Positions 7,410 to 13,201 of a stretch of DNA of 13,201 nt are shown piece by piece (within the stretch, counting starts at the first letter, position 1; the number at the start of each line of letters is the position of its first letter). Source of the stretch: Actinomortierella ambigua (lineage: Eukaryota > Mortierellomycota > Mortierellomycetes > Mortierellales > Mortierellaceae); assembly GCA_016098155.1 (NCBI GenBank), contig JAAAJB010000775.1, positions 1-13,201 on the forward strand, given 5' to 3'. A program made the position numbers and the translations under genes. The notes under the pieces were generated by a model. That model had not been told where the DNA came from, ran no database searches, and saw only the letters and a program-made list of their open reading frames with translations.

Positions 7410-7768
7410 AGATAGCTTTGAAATATAACCCTTTTTTCTCACGTGACGAAAGCTGTACGGGAGGTGCAGATGGTAGTATGCCCTCAAGCACTCTCGCCCG
7501 AGTAACCTTTTCCTTCACCCCGTGAAGGACACATATTCATCGTTTCCCGTTTACCCAACGATCACCGAGGTTCTACCAAGGACTGGCCTCCCTGGTGGAT
7601 CCCCCGTCGTCTCCCCCTCATTCCCGTTTTTTCGGCAACTCCATCTTGCCCCATTTCGCCATTCGGCGAGTTTTTTTTCCAAACATTACCATTGCACGCT
7701 ACCCTGGGTACCCCCCTCCACACCCCTTCCCCCTTACCCACGCCTCCTCCCCAGGCCTAGCTAGTACG
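7410..7768 (+). other. Spacer: 3' end of the oxidase gene and CT-rich LINE leader
   Basis: The first part should contain the oxidase 3' untranslated region. From about 7590 to 7765 the plus strand is strikingly C- and T-rich, which suits the 5' untranslated region and internal promoter of a LINE. The frame of ORF1 stays open upstream to a GTG at 7595 but has no ATG before 7769. I cannot place the element's 5' end: no target-site duplication can be tested without its 3' end, and no sharp boundary is visible. Confidence 0.5.
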
Positions 7769-9562
7769 ATGCCCAACCAATCCCAACACGCGCGAATGCG
7801 CGATTACACCAAGAGATTCACCCTTGGCCCTCGCGAGAGCAACTCCATGGAAGAAGATGATCTCACTCAGGACTCGCAGATCGCGTCGCCAGACTCATCT
7901 ACTGACGACAATGACGAGTACGAACCAGTCGCTCTCCCAAGAGCCCCTTACCAGCTAATGGCCCCCTCAACCGCGCTTGACGGTACCACCATCCCCTCAA
8001 AGAAGGGAGCACTCCGAGAAATCCTGCGCCAAGTCGCCAAAGCGAACATTGTCGGCCCTATCGCGTTCAGGAACGTCCGCGTCCGAGACACCAACCCAGA
8101 CGCATCTACCGGGTCCCAACAGGAAACTTCTTCCACTGTCCTCGTGCCTCATCTGATCTTTGCTGTCGCTACTGAACACCAGTACAAGAATGCTCTCAGC
8201 ATGGTTGACAACATCGACGATCCAGGCTCCCCCACGATTTCTTTCGTACCTTATGAGGAGACCACCGAGAAGGCTGAGCAAGCGCGCTGTATCCGCCTGT
8301 CCTCGTTGCGCTTGGACACCCAGGGCGACGACCTAAAGAACGCCTTGGCCTCTATCGGCGAGGTTGACACAGTCCACCTGTTCAAGAACTCCAAAGGAAG
8401 CATGTCCAACGCCACTGTTTACTTTTCCAGCCCAGATGCGGTAAGCAAACTGAAAAACCAGTCACAACGCATGATCCTCGTTGGCGACGATTCTGGTATC
8501 ATCACCCACATCGGAGGAGAACGCCTTGACGCACTCTACACCAGAAAACTGGTGAGCATCCCCTACGGTATTACCCCTCGCAACCTCCATGCGGTCCTGA
8601 AACACCAGGCAGTTCCCTTCCAATCTTTGACAATTCCTGTCTTCCCCGGACGACGCCACCCTATGATCGCGTTCGTTAATTTTACAAACGAACAAGAATA
8701 TGACACCGCGGAAAAGATTATCATTCGCTTCCCTAACAGCGAAAGGAAGGGAGCGTGGACAGACGTGACCACACGTGCGTGCTTCAGCTGTGGACAGCTA
8801 CACGAGCTGAAGGGTGTGTGCGAGGTTCAGAAAAGATACAAGGAAGAGAAGAGAATCCGCGAGATCAACATGAGAGATTTCAACCGATTCAAATCAGCAT
8901 CGCGCAGAGAAGGAGTGTCCTACGCTGCGGCCAGCGGCAGACCCTCGCCACCTAAGGCACACACACAGACCTTGGCTCCCACCACCCCCCAGACTACCCA
9001 CTCCCAAACCCCACCTACCAAGACCACAACCCCCAACCCTCAACACGATCGCGAAATGGCGCAGATGAAGCAGACTCTCACTGAAAGACAGAATACGATT
9101 GACTCAATGATGGGCACCATCAAAGACCTCCAACAGGCGGTGCAGAACCTCGCTGCGCAGTTGAAAGAGACCCGCACGACAACCCACACAGACACCAACC
9201 AGATACGGGCGATGATCGAGGAGATCATTACGGACAGGCTGAACAAACCAGATACACTCCTGGGAACACAGGAGAAGAACACCTCCAACAAACGCCATCG
9301 CGGGGAGAGAGACATCCTCCTCACAGATGTAGAGCTCCAAGCTCTGAATGGCAGCAACGGGAATATCGCAGTTCGAGATGACGTGTTGCCAGAAGCTGCG
9401 CGAAGGGAATATCGCGCACTGGCTCGCGAGTATGCGAAGAACGAGAAGGCCAGGGCTGCATCTGAGAAGCAGATTTTGCAGTTATTGTTTGAGGCTGGAG
9501 TCGTCCCTAATTCACAACATCCCCTCGGGTCACAGAATGTAACAATGCAGCACAATGAATAG
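7769..9562 (+). CDS. LINE ORF1 protein (RRM-like, CCHC knuckle, coiled coil)
   Basis: This encodes 597 residues from the first ATG in the frame. An acidic, Ser/Asp-rich N-terminus (15-50) is followed by two segments that look like RNA-recognition motifs: about 172-230 (CIRLSSLRL opening, NATVYF as the RNP-1-like strand) and 259-323 (RKLVSIPYGI opening, IAFVNF). A zinc knuckle follows, C338, C341, H345 and C351, spaced CX2CX3HX5C instead of the usual CX2CX4HX4C. A Pro/Thr-rich hinge (about 390-425) leads to a coiled coil (about 428-490) with heptad-spaced hydrophobics, then a basic-acidic tail. Such proteins bind and chaperone the element's RNA. The RRM calls rest on strand patterns and are less sure than the knuckle. 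The stop overlaps the ORF2 start. No frame break is present. Confidence 0.85.
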   Translation: MPNQSQHARMRDYTKRFTLGPRESNSMEEDDLTQDSQIASPDSSTDDNDEYEPVALPRAPYQLMAPSTALDGTTIPSKKGALREILRQVAKANIVGPIAFRNVRVRDTNPDASTGSQQETSSTVLVPHLIFAVATEHQYKNALSMVDNIDDPGSPTISFVPYEETTEKAEQARCIRLSSLRLDTQGDDLKNALASIGEVDTVHLFKNSKGSMSNATVYFSSPDAVSKLKNQSQRMILVGDDSGIITHIGGERLDALYTRKLVSIPYGITPRNLHAVLKHQAVPFQSLTIPVFPGRRHPMIAFVNFTNEQEYDTAEKIIIRFPNSERKGAWTDVTTRACFSCGQLHELKGVCEVQKRYKEEKRIREINMRDFNRFKSASRREGVSYAAASGRPSPPKAHTQTLAPTTPQTTHSQTPPTKTTTPNPQHDREMAQMKQTLTERQNTIDSMMGTIKDLQQAVQNLAAQLKETRTTTHTDTNQIRAMIEEIITDRLNKPDTLLGTQEKNTSNKRHRGERDILLTDVELQALNGSNGNIAVRDDVLPEAARREYRALAREYAKNEKARAASEKQILQLLFEAGVVPNSQHPLGSQNVTMQHNE

Positions 9563-12500
9563 CACAACCCATAACTTCCAAAACACCATAATCACCCCAC
9601 AGACGAGCGGAGGGGTAGAAACGGAGGAGACTAGAAGAAGAGGGGAGCACAGCATCTTACGTGTCGCATCACTAAACGTGTGCGGCACCCGTGGTGACAA
9701 CAAAATTGAGGCTCTATGTAGGTGGGGAGAGCTGGAACAGTACGATCTGATCGGAGTCCAAGAAACAAACCTGTCCAAAGACGCCAGTCGAGGACAGTTT
9801 GTGTGGGAAAAGGGAGAGAAAAAAATTAGAAAAGATCAGGACGAACACTACCATGTGTTTTGGTCCTTTGGAGCCACGGACAAAGAACGCGGGAGGGGAA
9901 TAGCGTTGTTAATATCCCCCTTCTGGAGAGAGCATATCATAAGGAAGGAAGAACACGAGGGAAGAGCACAGGCGGTCGATTTCCACTTCAAGTCTGGTTT
10001 TCGGCTGAGAGTGGTGCACGTCTATGTGTCGCCAAGATTTGACGAGGAAGATCAAAAAATAGCTAAATGGATAAAAAAAATGACAGTGCAGGCAGAAGAC
10101 GACGGGTACGAGATGATACTCATGGGGGACTTCAACGCTGCTATGGACCCAAGGATGGATCGGGCCAATGCGACGCAGTCTCAGCGGCCCGAATCTGATC
10201 TTATGCGCTGGATCGCGGGCAGAGCACTCCACGATACGTACAGAGTTGCGCACCCCACATCGCGCGAATACACATTCAAAACGATCAGCAGAATAGACTA
10301 CATCTTCGTGAATACAACGCTGGCGGAGCGATTGGTATCGGCGGAGATAAACCCCCAACCACAACCACCAGTCACCACAGACCACCACCCGGTGACACTA
10401 TCCCTCACACTACACAACGTACTTCTATCTACACAACACACCAAACACCCCAAACCTAAAGGATATCGTTGGTGTCTCCGTGACGCCACGGACAATGATT
10501 GGGCTAACTTCGCCCACGTACTTGGCGAGCGTCTAACGGCAGACCAAGGTCTAGAGGAGAGGGGTCTGAAACACCCACCAGTGGCGGAAGAAGAATGGTC
10601 GCCACCTGACTATACGCTAGTGGATCTAGAAGCCTCATGGAGTTGGTACTCACAGGCAGTGTCAAAGGCTGCTGTGGAAACCATACCGAGGAAATTGGTG
10701 GGGCGCTCTGGTGTCAAGCCTGGCACAGAGGTGACCCTTACACACACAATTAGAAGCCTGGCGAGGCTAAGACAGGGCGGAAAAGACATACCAAAAAGAG
10801 ACTCCACACCTCGAGGACACTCTCGATGGCGTGGATTGAAAACCCTGTGGGATAAAACAAGACGTTACGTCAGACAATGCAATATAACACTGTCTGAAGA
10901 CCTTCCTACCCCACCCCCACCCCCTACACTGGACGCGGATGATATTGAATGGAGTACATGGTATAAGGAGATTGCCAGTATTTGGAGCCTTGCCTTGGGC
11001 ACGTCAAAGGCCCAAAAGATAAGTGAGCGCCAACGCAGTATACGTGAAGCGGTGGACTTTCGATGTCGACAGCTCGCATCAGACACTGGAAAAATGTTGG
11101 ACAAGATCCTGGGTAGAGGGTCGGGCAAAGTTGTCCTAGACAGAGTCCAAGTGGAGAATGGTGGACAGACTGTGAACGAGACTCGGCCAGAACAACTCAA
11201 ACACCATGTGCGAGATTGGTTCACCTCTTGGCACGGGCCGAGAACGACAACTGCCATTAGGCCTGAGGAGAAGGAGCGCTGGAATAAGCGCTACGCGCCT
11301 ATGGCAGGTGTAGAAGACGAATGGTATGAAGGAGTGATGGAGGTGCCCTCGTACAGTGAATACACAGACAAGGTAAGTCACGCCCCCAAACACAAAGCCC
11401 CCGGTGTTTCCACCGTCTCCAACGAATTCCTACAGCGACAGTCAGAGACAGGACACTATGTGTTCTACCAAATACTGTGCGCCTGTATCGCACAACAGAA
11501 TACACCTAAGCAGTGGAAGACGGGAATGATATACTGCATCCCAAAGACCCCTGAATGGACGGGGAGTCTATCGGACGTGCGCCCCATCACACTATTAGAG
11601 CACGCTCGAAAGGTGTTGTTCGCAATCCTCACGTCACGCTTGAATACAATTCTAAGCCGGCACAACATCTTGCAAGGCCCCAATTTTTCGGTGCTGCCAG
11701 GGACCACGACAAAAGACCCAATCCACGCCCTAAACGCAGTGTTGGAGGACGCGAGAGAGAACAAAAAGGAGCTGTGGGTGGTGTTCCAGGACATGAGGCG
11801 ATGTTTCGACTCAGTAAGCTGTAAAGGAGAGAACAGCATGCTAACAATGGGACTGAAAAGAATCAGAGCGCCCCAGGCATTCATTGATCTTTGCGAGAAC
11901 ATTGCGGCAACCAAAGTCAATCGTGTGATCACAGAGTACGGCCTGACAGAGGAATACCAACCGGAGTGCGGATTGGACCAAGGCGGAGTGGAGTGCCCCC
12001 TGATGTGGAGAATCGCATATGACCCCTTACTTGCGGAGGTGGAGCATGCTCCCGACCTGCATGGTTACAACATGACACAATCCTTACTACCACTCTCCGT
12101 GTCGTCACTGGCATTCGTAGACGACACAACGTGGCTAGCGAGCTCCAAATTAATGATGGAGAGAACACTAGAGGTCGCGACATCTTTCTTTCACATGCAT
12201 GGGGTAGAGATCAACGGGAAAAAAACGGTGCTGATTGCGTTGAACGCCCCAGGGAACGAGGAGGACAAAGTGCTAAGTTATGGTACACCCCCCGTGGAGA
12301 TTCGCCCTTTACGGAAAGGAGAGGCTACACGTATCCTGGGAGTGTGGGTGAATGATGTAGGCCACACAGGCCCTACCATCAAGCTGGCAGAGCGAGAAGT
12401 AAAGATGATTTGTGACATCCTGGCCCGAAAAGCCATCACAGACAGGCAAGCGGTGTATATCATAAACAACGTGGCCATCCCCCGCATCACATACAAAATA

Positions 12501-13201
12501 ACCATCCAATGGTTCTCCCCCGCCACCCTCAAAAAAATCAATGGATGGATTATGAAGGTGTGCAAGAAAAAATTTTCCCTCCCTGCCAACACGGCTAATT
12601 CGATCCTTTTGCATCCGCGTCTGGGAGGCATCCGTCACATTGCGGACCTCCAAGCCGAAGAACAAATCTCCTCCCTCCACAGCCGGCTCAACGACCCAGG
12701 ACTGATAGGCCAACTCACTCGGGAGCGAGTCTTGGCACTATGGTCTCGCACGGGCTCGACCTGTGAACCTACAGCAGCCCCAGCTGAAGTCAAAAACCAC
12801 AAACACTCTCTCACGAGCTTCATCTGCACAGAAATGGCTCGACGTGACATCACGCTCCACATAAACCTCGGACTAGACTTAGGTTTACCATCAAAAGCAG
12901 TATTGCTAAGAGATTGGTGTACTACCCCTTTACCACAGAAACACATGAAGATTCTGTGTAAACACAGACTCTTCTACGCCCAGCAACTTTTGGTTGCCGA
13001 TGGGTTCGCAATAACCTCGTTGGAACACCTTCAAGATTCATTAAATCGTAATAGGACACCACTTCTCGCCGACGCTTTACGCCAGGTATACAGGAACGTT
13101 GACCCATGGACCGTAGAGTCGCAGGTGGAAGTCCTCGCCGTACGGACTGCCAACATGCAGAGACCCGAAGCCCCCCTGAGGCGAGCCATCAACCCCAACT
13201 A
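9555..13201 (+). CDS. LINE ORF2 protein (AP endonuclease and reverse transcriptase), 3'-partial
   Basis: I translated this frame codon by codon from the ATG at 9555 and found no stop through the window edge: 1,215 codons, C-terminus missing. The endonuclease (about 36-285) has SLN (N41), GVQETN (E70), Y157, MGDFNA (D192, N194), SRIDYIF (D248) and TTDHHPV (D276, H277), all expected catalytic positions. The reverse transcriptase (about 600-940) shows HKAPG (613-617), RPITLLEHARK (from 676), motif A FQDMRRCFD with D746 and D752, block 4 GLDQGGVECP (806-815), the active site FVDDTTW (D856, D857), NGKKT (887-891) and ILGVWV (927-932). A C-terminal region follows with no identified domain; any RNase H or zinc finger would lie beyond the edge. 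The protein nicks DNA and primes reverse transcription of the element RNA. Translation probably follows ORF1 by termination-reinitiation. Block 4 has Cys where most LINEs have Ser. Confidence 0.95.
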   Translation, partial: MNSTTHNFQNTIITPQTSGGVETEETRRRGEHSILRVASLNVCGTRGDNKIEALCRWGELEQYDLIGVQETNLSKDASRGQFVWEKGEKKIRKDQDEHYHVFWSFGATDKERGRGIALLISPFWREHIIRKEEHEGRAQAVDFHFKSGFRLRVVHVYVSPRFDEEDQKIAKWIKKMTVQAEDDGYEMILMGDFNAAMDPRMDRANATQSQRPESDLMRWIAGRALHDTYRVAHPTSREYTFKTISRIDYIFVNTTLAERLVSAEINPQPQPPVTTDHHPVTLSLTLHNVLLSTQHTKHPKPKGYRWCLRDATDNDWANFAHVLGERLTADQGLEERGLKHPPVAEEEWSPPDYTLVDLEASWSWYSQAVSKAAVETIPRKLVGRSGVKPGTEVTLTHTIRSLARLRQGGKDIPKRDSTPRGHSRWRGLKTLWDKTRRYVRQCNITLSEDLPTPPPPPTLDADDIEWSTWYKEIASIWSLALGTSKAQKISERQRSIREAVDFRCRQLASDTGKMLDKILGRGSGKVVLDRVQVENGGQTVNETRPEQLKHHVRDWFTSWHGPRTTTAIRPEEKERWNKRYAPMAGVEDEWYEGVMEVPSYSEYTDKVSHAPKHKAPGVSTVSNEFLQRQSETGHYVFYQILCACIAQQNTPKQWKTGMIYCIPKTPEWTGSLSDVRPITLLEHARKVLFAILTSRLNTILSRHNILQGPNFSVLPGTTTKDPIHALNAVLEDARENKKELWVVFQDMRRCFDSVSCKGENSMLTMGLKRIRAPQAFIDLCENIAATKVNRVITEYGLTEEYQPECGLDQGGVECPLMWRIAYDPLLAEVEHAPDLHGYNMTQSLLPLSVSSLAFVDDTTWLASSKLMMERTLEVATSFFHMHGVEINGKKTVLIALNAPGNEEDKVLSYGTPPVEIRPLRKGEATRILGVWVNDVGHTGPTIKLAEREVKMICDILARKAITDRQAVYIINNVAIPRITYKITIQWFSPATLKKINGWIMKVCKKKFSLPANTANSILLHPRLGGIRHIADLQAEEQISSLHSRLNDPGLIGQLTRERVLALWSRTGSTCEPTAAPAEVKNHKHSLTSFICTEMARRDITLHINLGLDLGLPSKAVLLRDWCTTPLPQKHMKILCKHRLFYAQQLLVADGFAITSLEHLQDSLNRNRTPLLADALRQVYRNVDPWTVESQVEVLAVRTANMQRPEAPLRRAINPN

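Larger units (their letters stand above)
7769..13201 (+). mobile_element. Non-LTR (LINE) retrotransposon, 3'-incomplete in window
   Basis: Two consecutive ORFs give the classic LINE order: ORF1 RNA-binding protein, then ORF2 with AP endonuclease and reverse transcriptase. There is no integrase, protease or long terminal repeat. Both ORFs are uninterrupted within the window, which suggests a recent and possibly mobile copy. The true 5' end lies between 7410 and 7769; the 3' end, poly-A or repeat tail and target-site duplication lie beyond 13201. An APE-type endonuclease points to the LINE groups that insert with loose target specificity. The exact clade needs a reverse-transcriptase tree; similarity to elements of Rhizophagus and other Mucoromycota is my recollection, not a search result. 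Confidence 0.93.

Noticed and set aside
6351..7487. A 378-residue minus-strand frame opposite the oxidase gene.
   Set aside because: It is antisense to a highly convincing FAD oxidase coding region, with no domain of its own; long antisense frames are common opposite GC-rich coding DNA.
7595..7768. An N-terminal extension of LINE ORF1 from 7595.
   Set aside because: The codon at 7595 is GTG and there is no ATG before 7769; the extension is Pro/Phe-rich translation of a CT-rich leader.
9040..9567. A 175-residue minus-strand frame within LINE ORF1.
   Set aside because: It is a Ser/Cys-rich shadow of the ORF1 coiled-coil region.
12309..12713. Minus-strand frames within LINE ORF2.
   Set aside because: They overlap the continuous ORF2 frame that carries reverse-transcriptase motifs, and have no features of their own.

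Overview
This 13.2-kb window looks like nuclear DNA of an early-diverging fungus, most likely Mucoromycota in the Mortierella/Rhizophagus range. That placement is inference. It rests on a protein kinase fused to Sel1-like repeats (a combination expanded in those fungi), on gene starts behind CT-rich and sometimes TATA-containing leaders, on compact genes with few and short introns, and on a LINE-type retrotransposon whose reverse transcriptase resembles those I associate with that group. I see no bacterial operon, CRISPR array, tRNA or rRNA.

Layout. Positions 1-1100 hold no gene I can support. A small secreted cysteine-containing protein (1207-1569, +) follows, with an apparent double Greek-key (beta/gamma-crystallin-like) fold and a tiny upstream ORF. 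Facing it is a tentative two-exon minus-strand gene (1639-1976). Next is a minus-strand TKL-type kinase with four C-terminal Sel1-like repeats (2098-4092). I extend it upstream of the obvious open frame by proposing a 45-nt intron, which supplies an ATG and joins it to the already open glycine-loop segment. Positions 4100-5530 are mostly intergenic, with one doubtful short minus-strand ORF (4882-5094). A secreted FAD-linked oxidase of the PCMH/BBE family (5616-7409, +) comes next.

From about 7.5 kb to the right edge lies a non-LTR (LINE) retrotransposon in the same orientation. ORF1 (7769-9562) is an RNA-binding protein with RRM-like segments, a variant CCHC knuckle and a coiled coil. ORF2 (9555-13201, running off the window) encodes an AP endonuclease and a reverse transcriptase. 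ORF2 overlaps ORF1 by 8 nt and is uninterrupted for 1,215 codons, so the copy looks young. Its 5' boundary cannot be fixed and its 3' end lies outside the window.

The host genes do not form an evident pathway. Two encode secreted proteins (small crystallin-like protein and oxidase) and one encodes an intracellular signalling kinase. The most noteworthy observations are the kinase gene-model correction, the cryptic spliced gene at 1639-1976, the crystallin-like protein with its uORF, and the LINE with its overlapping ORFs and altered RT block-4 and zinc-knuckle motifs. I found no clearly new multi-gene system.
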